Positions 35,675-44,490 of a DNA stretch of 64,000 nucleotides are shown piece after piece (position 1 is the stretch's first letter; each line of letters starts with the position of its first letter). Source of the stretch: Methylobacterium sp. NMS14P. GTDB taxonomy: Bacteria > Pseudomonadota > Alphaproteobacteria > Rhizobiales > Beijerinckiaceae. The stretch spans positions 2,898,501 to 2,962,500 of the forward strand of contig NZ_CP087106.1 of the NCBI RefSeq assembly GCF_028583545.1, read 5' to 3'. Both the position numbers and the translations under genes were made by a program. Under the pieces are notes generated by a model. That model saw nothing but the letters and a program-made list of their open reading frames with translations. It did no database searches and was not told where the DNA came from.

Positions 35675-36777
35675 GGGTCGATCCAGTAGGTGCCCGCCAT
35701 CGGCACCGCGAGAAAGCGCGCGTTGATCTCGGCGAGGGTCGCCTCGGGTTCGATGCCTTCCATGAGTTCCGGGTGCAGCCACTTGGCCATGACCTCGACG
35801 GCAAGGAAGTTTACGGGCGAGGCTCCGAACCCATGCCAGAGCCCGTAGGCTCGGCCAGCCCGCACGGCCGACAGCCCGGTGAGGCCCGGTGCGCGCAGCA
35901 CGGCGGAGAGCGAGGTGCGCGCCGTTTCTCGGTCGATGCCGTGGCCGAGGGCGAGCCCGCCCCGCCCGGAGCCGTACGCGCCGCCGGTGGCGATGTAGAC
36001 CGCGGGGTCGAGGCCGATGAGCGCTTCAGGGCTGACCTGGCCCGTGGCCCCCGGCAGGAGTAGGGCCGCGGCGTTGGCCCCGCCCGCGGCGCGGATGTCG
36101 TCATCAAAAGTCCCCCGGCCGGGGGAAAAGCAACAGGCCATCGCCCCGGCGTGGGTGTGCAGGAATACGGCGGGGGCCGCGCGCGCGCCGCGCAGCCTCT
36201 CGGCCACCGCCGCAACATGGCCCGCCACGAAGTCAATGAACGCTTCCGCCTCGCGCTCCCGCCCGAGCAGGTTGCCGAGCGCGCGCATCGCCGGAGCCGT
36301 GTCGCGCATGGGGTGCTCGCGGAAGTCGATCACGGCGGCTGCGATCCCCGCGGCCGCCAACGCGCGCAGCAGCGCATTGCTCCCGTCGGCGTCGAGGGGG
36401 CCTGCCTGGGCCCGGCCGAGGATCACGAGATCGGGCGCCAACGCGATCGCGCGCTCGGCGGGGAAACCGCCGGGTCCCGCCTCGACCGTCGGCACCGCGG
36501 CGAGCGCCGGGAAACGCCGCGCGTAGGCCGCGTGAACGTCGGGGCTCTGCCGTCCGAGATCGCGCCCGATGCCCACGAGGCGTCCGACGGTGTCCCGGTC
36601 GATGAGTGCGAGGGCCGGCAGGTCGCGGCCAGCCGCCAGCAGGATGCGGCGGGCCGGCGCCGCCAGGGTGACGCTGCGGCCGAGGCCGTCGATCACCGTC
36701 ACAGGGGCCGCGATGGCCGGGACGGCCAGGGCAAATGCGGCGAGGAGGCCGGCCCAGGCGAGGCAGCGGGGGCTCAC
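35671..36777 (-). CDS. Periplasmic iron-siderophore-binding protein
   Basis: 368 residues, signal peptide (cleavage near AIA, residue 23). Class III binding fold. C-lobe includes LHTHAGAMACCFSPGRG, a Cys pair and His that are unusual for the family and may be structural. Start overlaps the esterase stop by four bases. Delivers ferric-siderophore to the permease at 34622. Confidence 0.85.
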   Translation of the reverse strand: MSPRCLAWAGLLAAFALAVPAIAAPVTVIDGLGRSVTLAAPARRILLAAGRDLPALALIDRDTVGRLVGIGRDLGRQSPDVHAAYARRFPALAAVPTVEAGPGGFPAERAIALAPDLVILGRAQAGPLDADGSNALLRALAAAGIAAAVIDFREHPMRDTAPAMRALGNLLGREREAEAFIDFVAGHVAAVAERLRGARAAPAVFLHTHAGAMACCFSPGRGTFDDDIRAAGGANAAALLLPGATGQVSPEALIGLDPAVYIATGGAYGSGRGGLALGHGIDRETARTSLSAVLRAPGLTGLSAVRAGRAYGLWHGFGASPVNFLAVEVMAKWLHPELMEGIEPEATLAEINARFLAVPMAGTYWIDP

Positions 36778-37634
36778 CGCGTCGCCGCCGGGCGGGCGAG
36801 GAGGAAGGGCAATGCCCGGCTGATCGCGGCCGGCACCACGGAGACGTGATTCTCGCCGGGGAAGATGTGGAACTGGACGCGGGGGCCCGCCGCGCGGTTA
36901 CGCAGGCGCTCGGCCATGGCCTGGGCGTTGCCGATCATAGCGCGGTCCGAGCCTCGGGCGGCGCCGCGTCGCGGGCCACCGGTCCCACGGGGCGAACGCT
37001 CCTCCAGCTCCCCCGCCGTGATCATCACCGCGGCCGAGGCCGGGAGCCGGGCGGCCGCAGCCGCCCGCAGCAGCGCCCCGCCGTCGAACCAGAGCGAAGG
37101 GCTCGCGGCGGCGTAGGCCGCGAAGGCCCCCGGCCGCGTCAGGAGCGCGTGGAGTGCGAACAGGCCGCCGAACGAGTGGCCGAACAAGGCGCGGTGCGGC
37201 GCGCGCAGGCCGAACCGGGCATCGACCATCGGGCCGAGTTCGTCGGTCAGAAACGCTAGGAAGGCGTCGGCGCCCCCGACGGACGGGGCTCCCGCGGGGT
37301 CGGCGCCATCCGGGCACGGCGGGGTGAGGTCGTAGCGGCGGCCGTCCACATCGAGGGCCTCGTCGGTCGGGTAGCCGATGCCCACGGCGATGGCTGGGCG
37401 CACTCCGGTTACCTCAGGCCGCCGGGCCTGCATGCGCAGGCTGTCGACCAATGTGCCGAACCACGCGTTCCCATCGAGGAGGTGGACGACGTCCCACCCC
37501 CCGGGTGGCGGCTCGGCGTCGGGCCACGCGAGGAAGATGCGGTAGGCGCGCCCCGCCCGGGAGCGGATATCCCAGCTCTCGGTATTGGGCAGGCGCACGC
37601 GGGCTGGGAACAAGGATTCGGGTCGGGTCAGCAT
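36774..37634 (-). CDS. Alpha/beta hydrolase, siderophore esterase type
   Basis: 286 residues of the esterase-D/Fes-IroE family: strand VVHLLDGNAWF, nucleophile elbow GHSFGGLFALH, acid and His toward the C-terminus (MITAGELEE; GENHVSVVPAAI). No signal peptide, so it should act in the cytoplasm on imported iron-siderophore. Sits three bases after the receptor gene and overlaps the binding-protein start, so it belongs to the uptake operon. Iron release by ester cleavage suggests an ester-type siderophore (enterobactin-like). Confidence 0.85.
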   Translation of the reverse strand: MLTRPESLFPARVRLPNTESWDIRSRAGRAYRIFLAWPDAEPPPGGWDVVHLLDGNAWFGTLVDSLRMQARRPEVTGVRPAIAVGIGYPTDEALDVDGRRYDLTPPCPDGADPAGAPSVGGADAFLAFLTDELGPMVDARFGLRAPHRALFGHSFGGLFALHALLTRPGAFAAYAAASPSLWFDGGALLRAAAAARLPASAAVMITAGELEERSPRGTGGPRRGAARGSDRAMIGNAQAMAERLRNRAAGPRVQFHIFPGENHVSVVPAAISRALPFLLARPAATR

Positions 37635-37637
37635 CGC

Positions 37638-39929
37638 CTACCACCGATAGGAGAGGGTGGCGAGGACCGTGCGGCTCGTGCCGTAGAAGCACTGGTTGGC
37701 CGAGGCGCAGGCCGAGACGTAGTGGTTGTCGAGCAGGTTGGTGGCGTTCACGGCCGCGGTCAGCCCCCGGAGCGACGGGCTCAGCGCCCCGAAATCGTAG
37801 TGCACCTGCGCGTCGACCAAGAGGTAGCCGGGCACCTTGTAGGCGGCCGAGTTGACCGCGTCGCCGTAGGAGGATCCGATGTAGCGCAGGCCGCCGCCGA
37901 AGCCGAAGCCGCGCAGCGGCCCGCTCTGAAGGGTGTAGTCCCCCCAACCGGCGATGGTCTGGTCCGGCACGCCGATCGGCCGCTTGCCCTGCACCGCGAC
38001 CCCGCCCGTCACCACGGTGCTGCGGGTGACCCGGACATCGGCGTAGCCGTAGGAGGCGATGAGCGCGAGGCCCGGCAGCGGCGAGGCCTTGCCGCTGAAC
38101 TCGACGCCTTTCGAGTTCACCGCCCCAGTCTGGACCTGGCAGACCGTGCTGCTGCACCCGGTCACCGCCGTATTGGTGCTGGCGTGAGCGGCGTCGGTGG
38201 TCAGGACGTTGTACTGAGTCAGGTCGAAGGCCGCGACCTGGACGAGAGCGTCCACCCCCGGCGGCTGGTACTTTACGCCGGCCTCGACCTGCTCGCCCGT
38301 CGTCGGCTTGAACGCCGTGCCGCCGAAGCCCGTGCCGGCCTGCGGCTCGAACGAGGTGGCGTAGTCGGCGAACGGCGCCAGCCCGCTTTCGAACTGGTAG
38401 AGCAGGCCCACGCGGCCCGTGGTCGCCTCGCTGTCCGTCTCCGCGATCATCGATCTGCCCGTCGACAGGGTCGTGGTCTTGGACCAGTTGCGCGCCCAGT
38501 CGTGGCGCACCCCCGCCTGCAGGTGCCAGTTCCCGAACTCGATCTGGTCCTCCCCGTAGATGCCGAGCTGGCTGTTGTCCTGCCGCTGCTCGGTCGTGCG
38601 GCCGGGGATGGCGAACGCGCCGTAGGAGGGGTTGGCGAGGGTGTTGACGTAGCCCGTCGCGCCCGTGCCGTACCGGGCGGTCGGTCCGGTCCAGAGGTAT
38701 CCCAGCCCGGTCAGCACCGTGTGCTTCAGCGGGCCGGTCCAGAAGCGGGCCTCGGCCTCGTTGTCGAGGGCGACCGCGTCGAGGCTCTCGACGTAGCGCT
38801 GCGGCGTGCGAGCGAGGCACAGGTTGGCTCGGCCCCCGCACTGGACCGCCGGCGCGTAGACGGTGCCGCTCGCCGGCACCGAGAACGCCTTGAAGTCGGT
38901 GTCGAGCTGGAAGTACCGGAAGTTCTGCCGCACCGCGAACGTATCGTCGAAGATGTGCTCAAACTGGTAGCTGAGCGCCGCCTGGTCGCGCCGGAAGCTG
39001 TTGTAGCGCGGATCGGCGACCTGGAAGGTGTACGGGATGCGGCCGTAGGCCGTCGGGATCAACGTCCCGAGGGCCGGCATCCAGTTCGACTGGAAGCTGT
39101 TGGGATCGCGCTGGTAGAGGCCCTGGACCGAGAGGGTCGTCGCGCCGTCGGGCCGCCAGGTCAGCATCGGGGCGATCATCGCGCGCTGGTCGGGGCTGTC
39201 CTTGACGGCGTTGTCGGTGTCGCGGCCGAGGCCGACCACGCGGTAGAGGAGATGCCCCTCCGGATCGACCGGGCCGCTCAGGTCGAAGCCGCTCTCGACG
39301 CGGCCGTAGCTGCCCAGGCGGGTGTAGACCTCGTTGTAGGGCACGGCGAGCGGGCGCTTGCTCACGAGGTTGATCAGGCCGCCGGGGTTGGACTGGCCGT
39401 AGAGCACCGAGGCCGGCCCGTGGATGACGTCGATGCGCTCCAGGAGGTAGGGCTCGACCGAGGGGATCGCGTAGTTGACGCCCTTGGGCAGGCGCAGGTT
39501 GTCGAGGAACTGCACGTAGTTGGCATTGCCGCCGAAGCCGCCGAAGCCGCGGACGAAGACGCTGTCCGAGCGGTTGCCGCCGCGCGTCTCGGCGGCCAGG
39601 CCGGGCTCGTAGCGCAGGGCCTGGCTCACCGTAACGGAAGCCTGCGCGTCGATCTGCGCACGCGGCACGACCGTGATGAATTGTGGCGTCTGCCCGATCG
39701 GCGTAGCGGTCTTCGTGCCGGTGGCGGTGATCGGTGGCGCGTAGCCGACGGAGGCGAGGGCGCTCTGGCCGGCCCCCTCGACGGACAGCGCATCGAGTTC
39801 GACCTCGGCGGCCTGCGCCGCCGAGGTCGGCGCAGCCTGAACGGCGCTCGTCGGTACGGACGCGAGCGCGCCGCCGAGGAGGAGCAGCGAGGGCCAAGCC
39901 TCGCGGCGGCGATGGGCGAACTTCGACAC
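37638..39929 (-). CDS. Second TonB-dependent siderophore receptor
   Basis: 763 residues, first gene of the operon. N-terminal signal region, TonB-box area, plug with TKTATPIGQTPQFITVV and LLERIDVIHGPASVLYGQSNPGG, 22-strand barrel ending ATLSYRW, with a Cys pair near the end as in the receptor at 31275. Each receptor heads its own operon. Ligand unknown; the esterase gene directly downstream suggests an ester-linked siderophore. Confidence 0.9.
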   Translation of the reverse strand: MSKFAHRRREAWPSLLLLGGALASVPTSAVQAAPTSAAQAAEVELDALSVEGAGQSALASVGYAPPITATGTKTATPIGQTPQFITVVPRAQIDAQASVTVSQALRYEPGLAAETRGGNRSDSVFVRGFGGFGGNANYVQFLDNLRLPKGVNYAIPSVEPYLLERIDVIHGPASVLYGQSNPGGLINLVSKRPLAVPYNEVYTRLGSYGRVESGFDLSGPVDPEGHLLYRVVGLGRDTDNAVKDSPDQRAMIAPMLTWRPDGATTLSVQGLYQRDPNSFQSNWMPALGTLIPTAYGRIPYTFQVADPRYNSFRRDQAALSYQFEHIFDDTFAVRQNFRYFQLDTDFKAFSVPASGTVYAPAVQCGGRANLCLARTPQRYVESLDAVALDNEAEARFWTGPLKHTVLTGLGYLWTGPTARYGTGATGYVNTLANPSYGAFAIPGRTTEQRQDNSQLGIYGEDQIEFGNWHLQAGVRHDWARNWSKTTTLSTGRSMIAETDSEATTGRVGLLYQFESGLAPFADYATSFEPQAGTGFGGTAFKPTTGEQVEAGVKYQPPGVDALVQVAAFDLTQYNVLTTDAAHASTNTAVTGCSSTVCQVQTGAVNSKGVEFSGKASPLPGLALIASYGYADVRVTRSTVVTGGVAVQGKRPIGVPDQTIAGWGDYTLQSGPLRGFGFGGGLRYIGSSYGDAVNSAAYKVPGYLLVDAQVHYDFGALSPSLRGLTAAVNATNLLDNHYVSACASANQCFYGTSRTVLATLSYRW

Positions 39930-40089
39930 GACCTACCGTCCCGCTGGGTCACGCCGGTGCGGTCGAAGGCTTTCGAGCGCTCGGGCAGGCCCCGGTCATA
40001 CGGATCGAAGGCTAAGCTGAGCAATTCCCATGACTTTCGAGATCGCGGCTTTCTCTTTCGATGTGATCTGGAATAATTCGGATCTGTGA

Positions 40090-40971
40090 TCAGCGCATTT
40101 CGCGTGGCGATAGGCCGAAACGATTGCGGAAGAGCGTGGAGAGATAGGCGGGCGTGTAGCCAACCCGGTAGGCGGTCTCGGCGACACCCGCCTCTCCAGT
40201 CGCGAGAATGTTGTAGGCGAGTTGCAGCCGGTATTCCTGGAGGAACTCCGGGATGCCCGTCCCGAACAGGCGTCGGAAGCCAATCCCGAGGGTCTTCGCG
40301 TTCAAGCCGACCGCCGCGGCGAGCCGCGGCACGCTCAGCGGCTCGGCGTGGCAGCGCACGAGGATGTCGCGGGCGTCGGTCACGCGCTCGACCTCGCTCG
40401 CGGAAAGACCGCCGGTGGCCTCCGACGCATCGGGCGCGGGCAGGCACCGCTCCAGCGCGTAGGCCGCAAGTTCCAGGGATTTCCCGAGCAGGAACGGGTC
40501 GCGGGCGAACCCGCGGAGCGGGCACACCATGATCTGCGCGGCGAGCGAGCGGACGGCCTGGTCGGCGGCCGCGGTGATGAAGACGGGTCCGTGCCGCCCC
40601 CCAAGCTCGACCACCTGCGCCAACAGCGCCGCGAGCGGGACGCCGACATGCGTCTCGACGATCCCGGCCGAGAGGTAGACGAGGGCGTAGCGGAAAGTCT
40701 GCCCGGCCGCGAAGACCTGCTCGCGCCGGTGCTCGGACGCGCTGAGGACCAGGCTCACGGAGGGGGCTTCGACCGCGATGGGCGGGCGATCGTCGATCCG
40801 GCAGGACATCCGTCCCTCGAGGGTAATCGCGGCGGTTAGACCCCGCTTGAACGGGGTCAGGACGCGCTTCTCCTCTTGGAACTCGGTCTCCCCCGTCGAC
40901 ACGATCATGTCGCCGCCGAGCAGCGTCGTGAATCGTTTCGGAAGCAGGATGTTATGAGAGACGTCAGTCAT
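40090..40971 (-). CDS. AraC-family transcriptional regulator
   Basis: 293 residues. The C-terminal 100 residues contain two HTH motifs (SVPRLAAAVGLNAKTLGIGFRRLFG and VAETAYRVGYTPAYLSTLFRNRFG), as in PchR-type regulators that switch on siderophore genes when the ferric siderophore is present. The N-terminal half is the ligand-sensing part. It precedes the receptor operon on the same strand, so it is likely its activator. Confidence 0.88.
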   Translation of the reverse strand: MTDVSHNILLPKRFTTLLGGDMIVSTGETEFQEEKRVLTPFKRGLTAAITLEGRMSCRIDDRPPIAVEAPSVSLVLSASEHRREQVFAAGQTFRYALVYLSAGIVETHVGVPLAALLAQVVELGGRHGPVFITAAADQAVRSLAAQIMVCPLRGFARDPFLLGKSLELAAYALERCLPAPDASEATGGLSASEVERVTDARDILVRCHAEPLSVPRLAAAVGLNAKTLGIGFRRLFGTGIPEFLQEYRLQLAYNILATGEAGVAETAYRVGYTPAYLSTLFRNRFGLSPREMR

Positions 40972-41466
40972 GGACTCGGCGCGCAGTCATGATGACCGAA
41001 GTGCAGTCGATCTAGAATCATAACAAATAAGATTTAGCTTTCCCCTACATCGTTCGTGACGCATCCGTACATCTTCGCGACGAGACTGACCAGCGTCCCG
41101 CCCGGCGCCGTCTGAAAGCGCGACGTTTAGTAGAGACGACAACGCGATGCGGTGCGATCCTCGGATAAGGCTTTGTGACGTCGCAGCGGGGTGCGACGGG
41201 CAATCGCCATCGATGGCTGTTCGATCAGTTGGTGCCGCCTGGATGCGACACGCGCTTAGCCATCGAGGATCGCACTGACGGCGTCCGCTTCATCTGCGCC
41301 TGTGCCGGGAAGCGGACCAACTGCTTTCGGCCAAGGGCCGCCACCTGGACCGAGGAAACATCGCAACAAATATGTCGAGCTAGTTGCTACTAATAAAGCG
41401 AAACTCGCGATCAGTGACTCCCTTCGTTAGCAATCAAAGGAACTCGCTCGATCGGCTTCGGTTGGC
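40972..41466. other. Intergenic region with a repeat copy
   Basis: No confident gene. An AT-rich patch (near 41010-41050) precedes the AraC gene and may hold its promoter. Holds the repeat copy at 41282-41333. Confidence 0.45.
41282..41333. repeat. Interspersed repeat of GTCCGCTTC type
   Basis: Starts with GTCCGCTTC, has GGAAGC in the middle and ends CTGCTTTCGGCCA. The copy at 50461-50512 has the same three blocks at the same spacing. Confidence 0.6.
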
Positions 41467-41718
41467 ATGCCATGGCACATAGGTGCCCCGCAAACCAGTC
41501 GTCGGGTCATTGGAGACGGCGACATCAGCCAAGCTCACGTCCGGTGCTGCTATGCGGACCCTAGGCACGTCCGCGTCGACGGGCGTGAGGCCCTCTTCTA
41601 TGATCCCGCCACCGCCGCCGCGTCTCAAGCCGACATCGAGCGTGCTCGCGTCGCCTGCACGGTTCTGGCAATCCGGGTCGAGAGCTACGGCTATGAGGGC
41701 ATCTACGATGGGATCTAA
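41467..41718 (+). CDS. P450-type ferredoxin with Ser in place of the first cluster Cys
   Basis: 83 residues. The segment DISQAHVRCC matches the CQGHxRC motif of [3Fe-4S] P450 ferredoxins, except that the first Cys is Ser (AGC instead of TGC). The C-terminal ARVACTVLAIRVE matches the last Cys motif (A-C-P-x-x-A-I-x-x), with the Pro also lost. The stop overlaps the reductase start, so it is co-translated with it. It may use Ser as a ligand, hold an altered cluster, or be decayed. Start uncertain; about ten residues longer than usual at the N-terminus. Confidence 0.55.
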   Translation: MPWHIGAPQTSRRVIGDGDISQAHVRCCYADPRHVRVDGREALFYDPATAAASQADIERARVACTVLAIRVESYGYEGIYDGI

Positions 41719-42985
41719 CGCGCCCGTACGTGCTATCGTGGTGGTCGGAGCAGGCCTCGCGGCCCTGCGTGGGGCCGAGGCTATGCGCCAAGCCGGCTAC
41801 ACGGGTTCGCTCACGATCATCGGGGACGAGCCCTACCGCCCTTACGATCGGCCGCCGCTCTCCAAGCACGTCCTGACCGGTCACATCTCCGCAGATGCGA
41901 CGACCCTGCCGAGCAGCCTCGACTGTGATGTCGACTGGCGCCTCGGCAGTCCGGCTGCGCGCCTCGATCGTGCGGCTCAGGTGGTTCACCTCACCGACGG
42001 ATCAGCCCTGTCCTACGACCGTCTGCTGATCGCCACCGGCAGCCGCGCCCGGCCTTGGCCGAACCCGCACGAGGGCAAGCTCGCCGGTGTCCATTCCCTG
42101 CGGGGCCGGGACGATGCGGTCGCCTTGCGCGAAGCGCTCGTCGCCGGGCCGAAGCGCGTGCTTGTGATCGGCGGCGGCCTGATCGGCTGCGAGGTCGCGA
42201 GCGCCTGCCGGCAGCTTGGCTTGCCGGTGACCCTGGTTCAACCCGGCCCGGCACCGCTTGGGCGCGCGCTCGGCCGGTATATCGGCGGGATCATCGGCGC
42301 CATGCATAAGGTTCGTGGTGTCGAGCTACGACTTGGCGCCGAGGTCGAATGGTTGGAGGATGCGGGTGGTCGGCTCGTGCGCGCGCACCTCGCCGACGGC
42401 ACCGCGATCGAGGCCGACGTCGCGGTGACGGCGCTCGGCGCGGTGCGCAACACCGAATGGCTGGTGGGATCCGGCCTGTCGTTCGACGCGGGGGGCGTCG
42501 ACTGTGACGCGGACGGTCATGCGCTGGACGTGGATGGACGGCCCGATCTCGCGATCGCGGCGGCGGGCGACGTCGCCCGCTTCCCGCACCCGCTCTACGG
42601 CGGGCGCCGCATCGCCGTGGAGCATTGGGGACACGCGGTCGCGCAGGGCGTGCATGCCGGACGTGTGCTCGCCGGGGACAAGCCCGAACGGGGCTACGCC
42701 GCATTGCCCGCCTTCTGGTCCGGGCAAGCGGGCGTGACGATCAAGTCGGTCGGACTGACCGACGGTGCCGACGCCATGACGATCGCGCACGGCGATCCAG
42801 CTGCAGGACGCTTCCTTGCCCTCTACGGCCGGGCGGGACGGTGCATCGCCGCCGTGTCGGTGGATTGTGGGCGCTGGCTGCCGGCCTACGCCGCACTCAT
42901 CGCCGAGAACGCGCCGTTTCCGCCAAAGGGGGCTGCGACCGATCGGGCCGGCCCACTCAAGATCCTCGCGTCGGGCCTGACCTGA
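41708..42985 (+). CDS. Ferredoxin reductase (FAD/NADH-dependent, P450 type)
   Basis: 425 residues from the ATG at 41708, with GAGGG in front; overlaps the ferredoxin stop. FAD-binding VVVGAGLAALRGAEAMR near the N-terminus, FAD-contact segment YRPYDRPPLSKHVL, NAD-binding VIGGGLIGCEVAS, and the AAGDVARF motif near the C-terminus. Fits the putidaredoxin reductase group. It passes electrons from NAD(P)H to the ferredoxin and on to the P450 downstream. Confidence 0.9.
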   Translation: MGSNAPVRAIVVVGAGLAALRGAEAMRQAGYTGSLTIIGDEPYRPYDRPPLSKHVLTGHISADATTLPSSLDCDVDWRLGSPAARLDRAAQVVHLTDGSALSYDRLLIATGSRARPWPNPHEGKLAGVHSLRGRDDAVALREALVAGPKRVLVIGGGLIGCEVASACRQLGLPVTLVQPGPAPLGRALGRYIGGIIGAMHKVRGVELRLGAEVEWLEDAGGRLVRAHLADGTAIEADVAVTALGAVRNTEWLVGSGLSFDAGGVDCDADGHALDVDGRPDLAIAAAGDVARFPHPLYGGRRIAVEHWGHAVAQGVHAGRVLAGDKPERGYAALPAFWSGQAGVTIKSVGLTDGADAMTIAHGDPAAGRFLALYGRAGRCIAAVSVDCGRWLPAYAALIAENAPFPPKGAATDRAGPLKILASGLT

Positions 42986-43005
42986 CGCCCGTTCGCGGAC
43001 ATGAC

Positions 43006-44286
43006 ATGGCCGACGCCAACCTCCTCAGGCAGATCAAAGACTACGCCAACCGCGCCGACCCATACCCACTCTACGCTCGCCTGCGTCAGAGCCCGGTCTC
43101 GAGGCAGGATGACGTGAGCGAGGGGAGCCCGGCCTCGAGCGAGGTGGCGCGCAGCGTTTGGGTGGCGGCAAGCCACGCCGCCATCACGCGACTGCAGAAC
43201 GATCCCCGCCTGAGCGTCGAGACTCAGCCGCCGACCAAGCGCCCGTCCACCGGCAACCCGGTCACCGACTACCTCGTCAACCCGATCAAGGACCGGATCA
43301 CCGACCGACACCAGCCGTTCCTGTTCCGCGACCCGCCCGCGCACGATCTCCTGCGCGCCGCCACCGTGCGCCAGTTCACCCCTGAGCGGGTTCACGCGAT
43401 GCGAGCCCGCTCGGAGCGGCTCGTCGGCGAGATGCTCGACACCAAAGTCGGTGCGCGCGCGATCGACGTCGTCGACGACGTCGCCTACCCGCTGCCGGTC
43501 GCGGTGATCTGCGAACTGTTCGGGGTGCCGGACGGGGACGAGGCCCGGTTTAGCGATTGGTCGAGTCAGCTCGCCACGGCGGTCGAACCCGGTGTCGTGG
43601 TCAGCGACGAGGCCCGCATGGACAACGCCCGGGCCTTCGATGGCATCTCGGACTACCTCTCCGATCTCATCGCCGAGAAACGCAAGCGACCGCGCGACGA
43701 CCTGCTCTCGGGGTTGGCCAACCAGGCCACTCAGGATGGCTATCGGATGGGCGACTTCGATCTGATCTCCACGGCGATCCTGATCCTGGTCGCCGGCCAC
43801 GAGACCGCGGTGAACCTGATCGCCAACGCTTGGCTCACACTGCTGCGCCACCCGGACGAGCTGGCGCGCCTGCGCGCCGATCCGAGTCGCGCCCCGCGCG
43901 TGGTCGAGGAGGTGATGCGCTACGATCCTCCGGTGCAACTCGTCACCCGCAAGACGCTCAGCGCCATCGACATCGCCGGCACCACGATCCCCGCCGATGA
44001 GACGCTCATCCTGATGATGGCCGCCGGCAACCGTGATCCGGCCTCGTTCCCTGACCCGGACCGGTTCGATCCCGATCGCACCGGCACGCGCCATCTCGGT
44101 TTCGGCGGCGGCCTGCACTACTGCGTCGGCGCGCCCCTCGGCCGGTTCGAGGCGGAGGCTGCGCTGACTGCGCTGGCTCGCCGGCTGAAGGCACCGCACC
44201 TGATTGAGGATCCACCGCCCTATCGTCGCCCGGCGACCCTGCGCGGACCGGAGCGTCTGCGGGTGGCTGTCGAGGGGATCCTCTAG
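43006..44286 (+). CDS. Cytochrome P450
   Basis: 426 residues. I-helix motif LVAGHETAV with the acid-alcohol pair (E-T), ExxR in VVEEVMRYDPP, PERF-like DPDRFDPDR, and the heme loop FGGGLHYCVGAPLGRFE with axial Cys373. Bacterial class I, the type served by a ferredoxin and its reductase, both encoded just upstream (20 bp gap). Substrate unknown. An oxygen-dependent hydroxylation is the expected reaction. Confidence 0.93.
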   Translation: MADANLLRQIKDYANRADPYPLYARLRQSPVSRQDDVSEGSPASSEVARSVWVAASHAAITRLQNDPRLSVETQPPTKRPSTGNPVTDYLVNPIKDRITDRHQPFLFRDPPAHDLLRAATVRQFTPERVHAMRARSERLVGEMLDTKVGARAIDVVDDVAYPLPVAVICELFGVPDGDEARFSDWSSQLATAVEPGVVVSDEARMDNARAFDGISDYLSDLIAEKRKRPRDDLLSGLANQATQDGYRMGDFDLISTAILILVAGHETAVNLIANAWLTLLRHPDELARLRADPSRAPRVVEEVMRYDPPVQLVTRKTLSAIDIAGTTIPADETLILMMAAGNRDPASFPDPDRFDPDRTGTRHLGFGGGLHYCVGAPLGRFEAEAALTALARRLKAPHLIEDPPPYRRPATLRGPERLRVAVEGIL

Positions 44287-44490
44287 CCTGCTTCAGCGCC
44301 TGACAGCACAAGTCACAACGGGGTGCCTCGCACCCACGCCGACCATGCGTCCAGATGCGACGAGGTCTTGCAGGCTCTCTTGCGGGATCATCGAAGTAGA
44401 GGCTTTGGCTCGAAACCAGGGCTCGCCCTTCATGTGTGAACCCGGCTACGAGTTGCCGATGCCCGATCGTGGAGGGCGTAGGTAGCTGGC

